Part shown: piece after piece, positions 38,161 through 48,161 of the stretch
Layout of the letters: each line of letters starts with the position of its first letter
Numbering within the stretch: the first letter of the stretch is position 1
The notes under the pieces: generated by a model
The model's input: only the letters and a program-made list of their open reading frames with translations
Told to the model about the DNA's origin: nothing
Database searches by the model: none
Assembly (NCBI RefSeq): GCF_019649055.1
Contig: NW_026570226.1
Location: forward strand, 1,550,001 to 1,614,000
DNA length: 64,000 bases
Reading direction: 5' to 3'
Source: Paramacrobiotus metropolitanus
Taxonomy: Eukaryota > Tardigrada > Eutardigrada > Parachela > Macrobiotidae
Translations under genes and position numbers: made by a program

Positions 38161-39202
38161 TAACATGACCATGGTGCAAATAAATTGACCTTATATTGTA
38201 CGCTTGGCTTTGTGCATTACGATAGAATTGTAAAAGCTCGATGCACATTATTAGAACACTTTCTTCAACAAGTTAAGTAATTAATACACTAGTCATAAAA
38301 TTATTGAAGTAGTAACCTACCAACAAAAAAAGCTTCAATTTAAGAACTGACTGTAGAACTAGCGGTAAGTATCTATGCGATAACACAACGCAGTGAACAC
38401 AATGCTTCTACAAGTACTGATGTCATAGTTCGACTGACTCATTCAAAATCACTGGAGCAAGCCACATGCTACGATCGACCAGCGCCATCAGGCTTCTGAG
38501 CAAATTCAAATGGTTTAGAATGATGGCAGTGCGTATGTACAGTAGTAAGTACCACTCTGACAAACTACGCAGCTTATACGCTACTTCGAAATACTTCATG
38601 GAACCTTTCTGCGTACTAGAACTGGCGAGCTGCAGTACAACTTAAAAAGCGTAAACAACTCGTGATAAAATTTTTTCTTTCGTTATGTACACATTGAACA
38701 ACAAAAGTAAAGGTCACCATCGTTACCAAGTAACTACAAGAAGTGAAAGAAAGCAACATTTCATACACTCAATATTTTTCATACTGTTTAAAAATCACTC
38801 CTGTATAGTGAACATATCAATAATTATGGAAATCCCACGAGGGCATACAAGGTTACGACTGGCTGATACTGAATAATAAAATTTAGCAGCATACTGTATA
38901 AAATTAATATCTGGTCATAATTATTTATTTCGGAAAATAAACATTATTACGGGTAACCTGACAATTTGTACGCAAAATATGTATAACACCAGCGAGCTAC
39001 AATACAAAAAAACCTCGCAGTTTGAAAATTCACGTTTTCAGTATCGTCGTCGTGCACAAATTATCTGCCATTTACAGCAACTCTGCGCTAAATACCAGTC
39101 AGAAAGTGCTTAATTCAGTTAATAAAATCTACGTAAAGTAACTTAAAGGTCACTAAGGATATTAAACAATATTACGAACAAAGCAAAAATGCTGCCACTC
39201 AC
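38161..39202. other. Gene-free stretch
   Basis: AT-rich with no supported gene, repeat or RNA. Short frames only. Confidence 0.45.
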
Positions 39203-39330
39203 CCATCTCGTTTCCAGAGGCTTTCGTAATGGCCGACCCTAGCCAACTTCGCGATCGTTTCTTTTTCCGTCCATGGCAGGAAATACAGCTTGCCAAAGCA
39301 TTTTCACGCTAGGCTGTTGCGTTGGACTGG
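39203..39330 (-). other. Possible first exon downstream of a TATA box
   Basis: On the minus strand a TATAAAAG (39354-39361) is followed about 30 bp later by a GC-richer stretch that ends at a strong GTGAGT donor (exon edge near 39203). Three frames are partly open; the one with the most protein-like reading (LYFLPWTEKETIAKLARVGH) has no in-frame ATG and a stop just upstream. I could not find the next exon. It may be a 5' exon of an unannotated gene or non-coding transcript. Confidence 0.3.
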
Positions 39331-39353
39331 CATGGTTGTTAAAACGGTCGCAG

Positions 39354-39361
39354 CTTTTATA
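39354..39361 (-). promoter_or_regulatory. TATA box (TATAAAAG)
   Basis: A consensus TATA element on the minus strand, at the right distance upstream of the candidate exon at 39203-39330. Confidence 0.4.
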
Positions 39362-40279
39362 CCCTTTCATATGAAACTATATGAACGTTATCATTCCGAA
39401 CTACCGGCTAGAGATACCGCCTTCACTTGAAACTGATGTAAACTGATTGGAGACTGCTGCGCTCTCATTCGAAAAGGGTGTTGCTAGAAGAAATACCCGT
39501 GTTGCTATTGGTGATTTGTTCAAAATGCTTTCGTGTTTAAAACAGTGAATCGCGAGATTTCGAACTTGTTCCAGATATGAATAACTATTACTGTGAGTCA
39601 TCCGCTCTTGTATGCTATTGTTTTCTGTTGTACAGTACTTGAAGTCATAATATCATATTGTACACAATAATATTTAATAGTATCTGGCCAGCGTGAGCAC
39701 AGTCATGACATCATTTTGTGGGGTTCAAACGCGGAGATGATGTCATTAATTTTTGAATTTTCCTAGAAAACGAGCAGCATTGTATTTGTATGCGAATTGT
39801 TTCTTGGTTTGAATTCGGCACTTTTTTAGATCGTTTTTTATACGAGTAAAATTGCGGTAAATTACTCATCTACGGTTAACAATCGACCGATAAACAATCG
39901 GAATAATAAGTAATTACCGTTCATCCTTAATCGTATTCATTGTTCTGGCTTTAAGCTCCAAAACTTCAAGTGGTCACATCACTCAAAAGTGTAAATCTGG
40001 ATTTGTTGATTGGGTAGGTGCAACCGTGCAAACGATGTTATACGTAAATATCTATAGTTGTCCTGCTCTAGTCCTGTCATAATCCGCCAAATACAAGTAT
40101 TCTTCTATGTAATCGCCCTGCAGTAGAAATATTTTAAAAAAAGCGGTAAAAATTTCCTGCTTAACAAAGTCAGATAGCAGTAACAAGTAGCGACGCCGGT
40201 CATGAAGGGATATTCCCAGAAACCAATCAAAGCTTTATAAAAACAATGTTCGCGATTTAATCTAAGCCATACAATATTT
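39362..40279. other. Intergenic, 3' of the BTB gene
   Basis: No supported gene. A TACGAGTA copy is at 39841. It contains the 3' UTR of the BTB gene. Confidence 0.45.
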
Positions 40280-42371
40280 TTAGTTTTCCTTTATTGGAAT
40301 ATTCCCGAAGAGCGGATCAAACCAAAAGACATCCAACATTCTCAGTTCTTCAGCGTATTTGAGATTGAAGTCCCAAAACTGCTCCTCATGTGACAGCTCA
40401 TAGCCGAACGCTTTGAACATGATGAAGGCCGGCGCCACCAAACGCCGACAGCTGTACGTGAAAGCCAAGCCCAGGATTTTCATACAATTGCCTTTACTAA
40501 GTCGCTTCATCAGACTCTTTTCGGCTTTTTCTTTCAGTCCCTTAACCTGATACATATCCGCAAGCTCCAGAACCTCTTCCGCATATTTTCCCATGGACGG
40601 ACATTCACCCGTGTACGCAAAAATCAGAAACTCCATGACCACATCCAGGGAAAACTTCCGAATGACCGCTTGGTTCTCGTTGGTCTCGCGGCTGCTATGC
40701 TTAAGCATAGCGTCAAAGTAATCCGAGCACAGCGCCAGAATTTTCTTCTCACACCGCAACACCGTTCCGTCCTCCAGCAGCAAGGTGAAATTCCCAGAAT
40801 CCGGGTCACGCACTAACTGCCGGTACTTCTCCATCAGCATCCGTAGTCCCGTGTGATTTTGCACATCAATTTTCTGATCGCGCATAATAATGCGGAGGAT
40901 GTCGGCTTCCCGCAACGCCGGCATAACCACGATATCCAGACGCAGGGCCGTGTCGCCGCTGAATATCGGATGTGTGGTCCAGGCGTCCTGTGGCAGACAG
41001 ATCAGTGTACTGCTCCGGCCGAAACTACTGGTGTTCATCGTGTAATACGAGTCCAGCATATCGGGGCCGGTGGAGACCAGCGGCATTTCCTCTCCCTCGA
41101 ACTCCATCATCCACAGCCCGTCCAGGGTGGAGAGTTTAAATTTCTTCACACGGATATGACTGTCCACATGGGCTAGACTGCAGCGTAAATGGTAACGTGG
41201 CCGTTCTTCAATGTCGTTTTCAAACTGGCATCCAGCGCAGGGGATATCGTAGCTCGCTTAAAAATTGCTTCGTATCAGAATTCAGGTTTAAGAACGTCGA
41301 AAACAAAAGGATATATAGATATGCTATTTTACATTTTCTGTAACATAGAATTTTACCAAAATGATATTTTCCGAATCTAGCTAGCAACGGCAAATTGGAC
41401 GTTATGCTTCTGTTAATTTTTCGACGTGCCAAAATTATTTCGAGTGCATTACTGACACTTTATTGCAGTACTCTAACAGTTAGAGTACTGCAGTAAGTTA
41501 GAGTCTAACTTATTTCGAGCTGTACATGCGGTAGATAAACGAAATGCGATTATTCATCACAAAAGTAAATCTCCACTGAATAATCTGCCTACTGCTGCAA
41601 AATTTATCGTAACTAATAAGAATTGTAATCGATTAAAATTAATCAAAATAATTATGAATTATACTGGACCGCAAGACAATTTTATCAAAAAAATACCGCT
41701 TCACTGTTCAGGTGTTCCGTACAAAAACCCAAACACCACAACAGTTTCATATGGCACAAAAGCTTAAGCAATATGTGGTAGCTTCCGCGAACGAATTTCG
41801 TAATAAATTTCGAATCCTGAACTAGTAAATGATTTTAAAAAATAACTGCAAAATACTTAAAATCTCAAGGTACGAGTATTCACAATCAATAAAATTGCTA
41901 TAAGCTGTTGAAATGCATATAAACAAGGATAACACAATTAAGTAACTGAAACACATGAGTACATAATTTGTTTATGTACATTCTTGAATAATATGTGAAT
42001 GACTGAATGCATTGTATTACTCTGAACTAAAAACTTATCTTACCAATAACATCAAGTTCCACATACCAACAAGTTCGATTGACCAGCGGACTGCCGCTGT
42101 TTAGACAGACCGGGCCATGACCTCGGTACGGTCGATCCGGTATCAGACGACTGTTGTAGCCCTCATCCGGGATAATGCTTAGAGAAACCATTTCCGGTCC
42201 TTGATGCATACCAGACCAGTTAGCACTGTAAGTATGAATCAGTTGCCGCCAAGGTTTCAGTTCCTCTTCCGAATAGTCTGGAAAGTACGAAAACAGCGTT
42301 GCAGCTTTCCGGACAGCGGCGTCACGCTGGTCGCCTGCGCAGGTATGTGGAAATGACAAAGCTGCAGACAT
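40280..42371 (-). CDS. BTB/POZ domain protein with divergent N-terminal domain
   Basis: Two exons, 42044-42371 and 41256-40280, joined in phase 1, 434 residues from ATG 42371. An acceptor-like TTTTTCATTGCAG lies just upstream of that ATG, so an additional 5' exon is possible. A BTB fold spans about 264-365: LLLEDGTVLRCEKKILALCS, then YFDAML and a helical FLIFAYTGECP, followed by a BACK-like helical end. Residues 1-240 are less clear. The stretch ending LRLDIVVMPA before the BTB resembles the last strand of a MATH domain, as in SPOP-type cullin-3 adaptors, but I cannot see the rest of a MATH fold. A role as a cullin-3 substrate adaptor is inference. Confidence 0.75.
41464..41512. repeat. Two adjacent perfect palindromes in the BTB gene intron
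   Basis: TGCAGTACTCTAAC (41464-41477) and its exact reverse complement (41479-41492) are separated by one base. One base later, TAAGTTAGA (41494-41502) and its reverse complement (41504-41512) are also separated by one base. They share a GTTAGA core. No known element was recognised. Confidence 0.85.
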
Positions 42372-43764
42372 GCGCGGTATTAAACTGCAATGAAAAACAA
42401 TTTGAACTCGTAGCGTTTGTTCTAAGAGTGAAATTTGTGTTACTTTTTGCCGGTATGTTGATTCCGTAACTTTGCCGAAAACATAAAGTTCCCAAAGTCA
42501 AATCTCGCCATAGAAACGCTTAGCTTATACAGATATTGTCAGCACGGCCAAGAATTCCAAATATTCTACGTTTGCAGTTAACTTCAGAGCTTTAATTAAT
42601 CAAAAATACAAAAACCATCTTAAAATTTATTCAACCTAAAAAATTAACAAGGTGAATTATAGGTGCCCTTTGAACGAATTAAGATTCTAGCTATAGAGCG
42701 CAGTGACGTATGCCGTTAACATTTATTCCTATAGAACGTAGTCGATGCTTATACCGCAAAAGATCAAAACTTTGGTGCATATAACTTAGTTTTTAATATA
42801 CCAGCGGCAACACGGTAATGACTTTGACAACTTCAGAGATCAAACTTTAATTACACGTTTGCTCATAACCATAACCGTATAAGACAATCATCTACTCTAG
42901 TTGGCGTGCTTCAACGAAGAGCAAAATATTTCTACGGGCCATAATACGCGTTACGTTTAATTTACGTAATTTTATTGACCTAAATAAGCGAGTAATTATG
43001 TGCACAAGTGCAACCACCAATCGCACCGAGAATTTTTGAAAAAATCTGATCTAAATCTTGTATGTAAATTCAGCACAGGACTAATAACTGCTGTTGGATC
43101 GGATTGCTTGTGATATCGTATCTTCATTAGTGGTGGACAGCTGATTCGTACTTCTTCCGTGATCAACGGAAAACGCTAATATATTTCAATCAAGTCTTAT
43201 ACAGCAAGCGTAATGCAATAATCGTTGTCATATTCAACTGAATTGTAGACCATACTGGATGCAAGCTGCTCGAACGCCATTGTGAGCGTGCAAGCCACTC
43301 TGTTAGATTAACTGAAAAACTTCTACAAAGATCAGTGACCACAACGATCGAAATAATTGTTTCATAACAGGCAGCGTCGTACATTCTTGAACCTGACTGT
43401 GCCGTTCACCTCTACGAAAAATATCCATGTGCATCGCAAAGTCCGCTACCTTTTCACACTTTCAAAACCGTGAAAATGTTCAAAACTAAGATTCCAATTC
43501 GATTAAAAATCGTGTCAATAGGCTTCTTTACGAACACAATACAAAAATCACCGTCTTAACAGAAGGGTGAAAACGACATTTTACGTAATCATAACGGCAG
43601 TCGAATATCGTTGTCCTTGTACAAACAACCGTCACCTTTCGTAAAATTCGAACTTCATCGATAAATAAACATTTCTTATCGGCACGCACACTTCTTGCCA
43701 CTTTTATTTCCGCTCGACTGGTGCAAGGACTACTTCAAAGTATTATCACGCGCACGCATACAAA
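42372..43764. other. Intergenic between BTB gene and mucin-like gene
   Basis: No supported gene. The divergent promoters of the BTB gene and the secreted repeat protein lie here. Confidence 0.45.
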
Positions 43765-45852
43765 ATGGCCAGGAGAAAACACCTTATAATTTTATTATCG
43801 TTATCCTGTGTAATAACTGCTAATGCTTTATTCCTACCGGAAGCCCGCCAGTATGGCTCATCGTACGGTTCAGCACCAGTCCCCTCGCCTCCTGCCACCA
43901 TGGCACCACCAGCTGTCACACCAGCGCCAAATGTACCGTCTCCAAGTTATGGAAGTTCACCAATGTCACCGCCTTCCAGCTACGGAAGCAACCCATCACC
44001 ACAACCTCCGTCACCGTCTCCACCATCCAGTTATGGTAGTTCTCCTCCAGCGATGACTCCCCCCGCAATGACTCCTCCAGCGATGACTCCTCCAGCGATG
44101 ACCCCGCCGGCCAGTTCTCCGCCAGCAATGACTCCACCGGCCAGCTACGGTGGATCCAGCTATTCCGCACCATCGCCACAACCTCCATCACCGTCTCCAC
44201 CATCCAGTTATGGCAGCTCTCCTCCAGCGATGACTCCCCCCGCAATGACTCCTCCAGCAATGACTCCTCCAGCAATGACTCCGCCAGCAATGACTCCACC
44301 GGCCAGCTACGGTGGATCCAGCTATTCCGCACCATCGCCACAGCCGACCACGAGAGCGCCCACAGCGGTGACGATGGCGCCTAACCAACCATCGGGTTAC
44401 GGAAGCTCTCCGATGTCGCCACCATCCTCTAGCTATGGAAGCAATCCTGCGCCTCAGCCACCGGCACCGTCTCCACCCAGCCCAAGCCCGCCATCATCGG
44501 GCTACGGCAGTTCTCCGCCAGCCATGACACCACCAGCCATGACGCCACCAGCCATGACGCCACCTGCCATGACCCCGCCTGCCAGTAGCTACGGTTCCCC
44601 TTCACCACCCGCCACGATGGCACCTACTCCGGTCCCCATGACGCCCAGTCCGTCTTCGTCGTACGGTAGCAATCCGAGCCCGCCCTCGAGCTACGGAAGC
44701 AATCCGGCACCGCAACCACCGGCACCGACTCCACCTAGCCCCAGTCCACCAACATCGAGCTATGGAAGCTCTCCTCCAGCCATGACTCCGCCTGCCGGCA
44801 CTCCTCCAGCGATGACTCCACCGGCGGCTTACGGTGGTTCTTATTCACCATCCCCCAATCCCGCTCCGCAGCCTCCGGCGCCGGCTCCGCCGAGCCCCAG
44901 CCCGCCGTCATCGGGTTATGGAAGTGTTCCGTCACCCATGACGCCACCGGCCAGCTACGGTTCCCCGTCGCCGCCCGCCACAATGGCACCCAGTCCGCCT
45001 TCGTCGTATGGCAGCAATCCAAGTCCACCATCAAGTTACGGCAGTAACCCCGCGCCGCAGCCTAGCGCTCCCACTCCATCATCGTCGTATGGTAGCGCGC
45101 CCTCGCCGATGACGCCACCGGCTAGTTACGGTGGTTCCAGTTACTCGGCACCCTCACCTCCAGCGACTATGACACCCAGCCCGTCGAGCCCGGTACCAAT
45201 GGCTCCGTCGTCGTACGGCAGCAATCCCAGCCCGCCATCGTCTTACGGAAGCAATCCCAGCCCGCCGTCATCCGGGTACGGGTCATCGCCGGCTTCCCCG
45301 CCCAGCATGACACCGTCCAGTCCATCTGGATACGGCGCATCCCCGATGCAGTCCAGTTACGGCTCGCCTTCCAGCCCGACTCCCAGCGCTCCCAGTCCAG
45401 CTTCTGCATACTATGGAAGCGTATACGGCCCTGTAACAGGCACAACGATGGTAGCGACAACAACCACGATGATGCCGGTAGTCACAACGACCACAATGGC
45501 GGCTACGACAACCACTGCTGCAGCCACCACCACGACTGCTGCTGCGACTACGACTACTATGGCCGCCACCACTACTACCGCGGCAGCGACCACGACGACC
45601 GCTGCAGCAACCACCACAACGATGCGACCAATGACCACCATGGGATACGGCGGATCGTACGGTAGTTCACCCGGCAGCTCTTACTCGTACGGCGGTTCGC
45701 CTTCGTCCTACGGCTCTTCTGGCTCCGGTTCATCTGGAACTGGTTCATCTGGATCTTCTTCAGGAAGCTCTAGTAGCAGCGTTGTGCTCATCCCACTCTC
45801 GTCCTTCACGTGGTTATCCAATCCGTTCACCGGCGTACCGACACTCGTGTAA
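43765..45852 (+). CDS. Secreted Pro/Ser/Tyr-rich repetitive mucin-like protein
   Basis: A single exon of 695 residues. Residues 1-22 form a signal peptide (basic MARRKH, then LIILLSLSCVITANA). Residues 23 to about 555 are low-complexity repeats built from PPAMTPPAMT, SSYGSNP, SPPSSYGSSP and SPQPPSPSP. Residues about 565-625 are threonine runs spaced by AAA or MAA (TTTTAAATTTT), ideal for dense O-glycosylation. A Gly/Ser/Tyr-rich part follows, and the chain ends with a short non-repetitive tail SFTWLSNPFTGVPTLV. No cysteines are seen in the repeats and no chitin-binding domain is visible. Such composition is typical of cuticle, adhesive or mucus proteins, so an extracellular structural role is inferred. 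Repeat units are near-identical at the DNA level, indicating recent internal duplication. Confidence 0.85.
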   Translation: MARRKHLIILLSLSCVITANALFLPEARQYGSSYGSAPVPSPPATMAPPAVTPAPNVPSPSYGSSPMSPPSSYGSNPSPQPPSPSPPSSYGSSPPAMTPPAMTPPAMTPPAMTPPASSPPAMTPPASYGGSSYSAPSPQPPSPSPPSSYGSSPPAMTPPAMTPPAMTPPAMTPPAMTPPASYGGSSYSAPSPQPTTRAPTAVTMAPNQPSGYGSSPMSPPSSSYGSNPAPQPPAPSPPSPSPPSSGYGSSPPAMTPPAMTPPAMTPPAMTPPASSYGSPSPPATMAPTPVPMTPSPSSSYGSNPSPPSSYGSNPAPQPPAPTPPSPSPPTSSYGSSPPAMTPPAGTPPAMTPPAAYGGSYSPSPNPAPQPPAPAPPSPSPPSSGYGSVPSPMTPPASYGSPSPPATMAPSPPSSYGSNPSPPSSYGSNPAPQPSAPTPSSSYGSAPSPMTPPASYGGSSYSAPSPPATMTPSPSSPVPMAPSSYGSNPSPPSSYGSNPSPPSSGYGSSPASPPSMTPSSPSGYGASPMQSSYGSPSSPTPSAPSPASAYYGSVYGPVTGTTMVATTTTMMPVVTTTTMAATTTTAAATTTTAAATTTTMAATTTTAAATTTTAAATTTTMRPMTTMGYGGSYGSSPGSSYSYGGSPSSYGSSGSGSSGTGSSGSSSGSSSSSVVLIPLSSFTWLSNPFTGVPTLV
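43999..44352 (+). repeat. Internal 177-bp tandem duplication in the mucin-like gene
   Basis: The block starting CCACAACCTCC at 43999 recurs at 44176, a 177-bp (59-codon) step, with very few substitutions through the PPAMTPP run and the GGATCCAGCTATTCCGCACC end. A third, shorter start appears at about 44337. Confidence 0.8.
45442..45630 (+). repeat. Threonine-run repeat (TTTT-AAA/MAA units)
   Basis: Nine or so ACN4-(GCN)3 units within the mucin-like gene. Codon use varies between units (ACA, ACC, ACG, ACT), so the pattern is kept at protein level and is not a simple DNA microsatellite. Confidence 0.75.
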
Positions 45853-46737
45853 TAGTACCGACATTTCGCGAATGTTGACCAATGACCGCTTGTATACAAC
45901 TGTATTTTTGCTGTAAATATATGCATGTCCGTTTCATTTACTGTGTGAAGCCGAACGCCTCAAGCACATTCACTGAGAGATACAATTACATATCGCCATA
46001 TACGTACACGCGTTTCACCACAAAGGCAAAACACAAAATTATGGAAACTCCAAATTTTAAGTCCGAAGAAGGACAACGGTTAGTAGAAGTCAGTACTACT
46101 GTACTGCATTATTATTATTACGGCACAAGAGCAGACAACCCCGAAGGGACTTCAGGTCTGGTCCAACAAAACAGTTTTCTGTTAACAAAAACATTTAAGA
46201 GAGATTAACAGATCTGAGTATAAATTTAAAAGAATGTACAGAACTAGCTTTGAGAATTTTAGGATTAACAGCAAGAGTCTAAGTCTATTCTTTGTTTTAC
46301 TATAAAGCATAAAGGCCGATAAAGCCTTACGCTATTTTACAAGAAAACTGGAAGAATCGACAAGAATTAGATTTTTACAGAGTAAAACAGAATAAACCAT
46401 TGATATACAAGGATAATTCCTAAAAATCGTTTCTCTTTCAATTATTTTATAAGTTCATTTTACTTCTTACCCAAGAACAAAAACTGCCGCCAAAAAACTC
46501 ATTTTAATTCAAAAACAACGGAAGCAATCTATAAACAATCATAACAGAAAGATTCCTAATCATGAGCAAATCGAGCAGGCCGATAGGCGCACTATCGCAG
46601 TGCAAAGCAAAATTAGATCAGTATTGATTAATTCACAACTTACCATTTTTTCGAAACCAACAGAAAATTATCACACAGTTCCAGAGATTTCCTCAAATTT
46701 TTTAACAAAAACAGATGCATTATCCTTTGGTCCATTT
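45853..46737. other. Convergent intergenic region, mucin-like gene / BRF2
   Basis: AT-rich; no supported gene. It holds the 3' UTRs of two convergent genes. The 45882-46208 frame is low-complexity flank. Confidence 0.45.
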
Positions 46738-47787
46738 CTACAAGACACTTTTTAAACAATCCAAAACGCGCTGCGGAACCTCATTCGCATCCACTCCGTT
46801 CAAAATGGTCACAAAGTCCCGAACATGCGAAATCCAGTATGGATTAGCAGTCACAGTGTACTGAATATTGAGATGAGCAACTAACATGGGCATCGCATTG
46901 TCCAGTCCATCCTTCACGGCCTCCAAACGTCGAGAACATTCCAATCCAAACGTTTTACAAAATCCTTTTAAACCGGAATTCTTTTTCGTTAACTTCTTTC
47001 TTCCCATTAAATAAAAGGCACACACAATAAAGCCCTCCATAGTGCAGCTGTCGGGGATTATTCGCAGTCGTGACAGACTTTTCATCAGTGTATCCGCTTC
47101 ATCGAAATGTTGTTCCGTTAAAGATTTTTTCAGATTTTGCACATCTGCTTCCAAATCACGATCCTGAAAAATCGGGGAAATTTCGGACAGACGATTGGCA
47201 GGGAATCCAAAACGTTTCTCCAGATACATAAGCGCGCCCAACAAATCCTTTTTCTTCACTTCACTAATAGCTGCCAGTCGATCAGCAGGCAAATCCAATC
47301 CCTGCTGGCGACAAACCCACAAGATACACGCAACACCCAATGCTGGCGCGATATGGCGCCGGTTACGCGCCCCCACAACACCGTGCGGTGCCCGGACCTC
47401 TTCGTATTTGTTCTGGATTTGCCTGATCAAGAGAGCATCTAAATTCAGTTTACTGGCTGTTGACTCAATGGAATCGCAGATCGTACGATACAGAATAGAC
47501 TGCTTTTTCTCGATAGTTTTCCGATACTGCTGGCCACGTTGGCTGTCTTCTTGCTTGAGGACAGCAAGACAGTTCCATTTTGTGGAAGAGCACAGCCCCG
47601 ACCAATCTGGATTCGGCTGGCGACTATACTGTTCCCCGCTTCCTGGAGAATCTGGATTGCAAATTGGGGAATCTTCAATTATGGCATCACACACTCCGCA
47701 TAGTAACTGCGGCCCACTGGCAAAATACTGTTCCACTGACTCCGTTTCCTTCAAGCAAGATGGACAGTAGTTAAATGTCATTTTCAT
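46738..47787 (-). CDS. BRF2: TFIIB-related factor 2-like Pol III initiation factor
   Basis: A single exon, 349 residues from ATG 47787 (the open frame extends three codons upstream but only from a TTG). An N-terminal zinc ribbon has CPSC at 8-11 and CGVC at 30-33. Two cyclin-like repeats follow; the best match to BRF2 is the segment ALGVACILWVCRQQGLDLP, corresponding to its CCVLITCRQHNWPL helix, and the second repeat starts near TMEGFIVCAFYLMG. BRF2 is part of the TFIIIB variant used at gene-external Pol III promoters such as U6. General TFIIB and BRF1 are alternatives; BRF1 would be much longer and TFIIB more conserved. The gene is divergent, and BRF2 is assigned by motif memory, not alignment. 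The lack of introns is notable. Confidence 0.72.
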   Translation of the reverse strand: MKMTFNYCPSCLKETESVEQYFASGPQLLCGVCDAIIEDSPICNPDSPGSGEQYSRQPNPDWSGLCSSTKWNCLAVLKQEDSQRGQQYRKTIEKKQSILYRTICDSIESTASKLNLDALLIRQIQNKYEEVRAPHGVVGARNRRHIAPALGVACILWVCRQQGLDLPADRLAAISEVKKKDLLGALMYLEKRFGFPANRLSEISPIFQDRDLEADVQNLKKSLTEQHFDEADTLMKSLSRLRIIPDSCTMEGFIVCAFYLMGRKKLTKKNSGLKGFCKTFGLECSRRLEAVKDGLDNAMPMLVAHLNIQYTVTANPYWISHVRDFVTILNGVDANEVPQRVLDCLKSVL

Positions 47788-48161
47788 TACAATCAATCAA
47801 CTATATTAGCCTTATGTTTTCTAGTTTAATTTACCCAAGGTCCAAGGAACTTCTAACAAACCTGAAAACACCATTCGGTTTTTACAAAGCCGACTTTTTG
47901 TCGCAATAATTTTTCTTCGCACTACGGTGTCAAAATTCTCATAAACGCCTTCCCAGGCGGGCGTCGCAAACTAACAAAACTCACGAGGAAATTGCCTAAA
48001 GTACTTACAATGATACAGATACTAGCACTTTTCCGTTTGGATGTTTTCTGTTTTCAGCGCATTTTTAATTTCTGTATTAGTTTCTCAGGGATTTTGGGTC
48101 TGGTTTATGTATCTGGGTATTCGCGTTATGCATCATAGTTCATTGTGTAGGTTGTGAAAGG
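47788..48161. promoter_or_regulatory. Shared divergent promoter, BRF2 / 360-residue protein
   Basis: Only 374 bp separate two divergent start codons, so the promoters probably overlap. No TATA box or named site was recognised. Confidence 0.5.

Noticed and set aside
45411-45641. Val/Ala-rich minus-strand frame resembling a membrane protein
   Set aside because: Reverse complement of the threonine-alanine repeat of the mucin-like gene.
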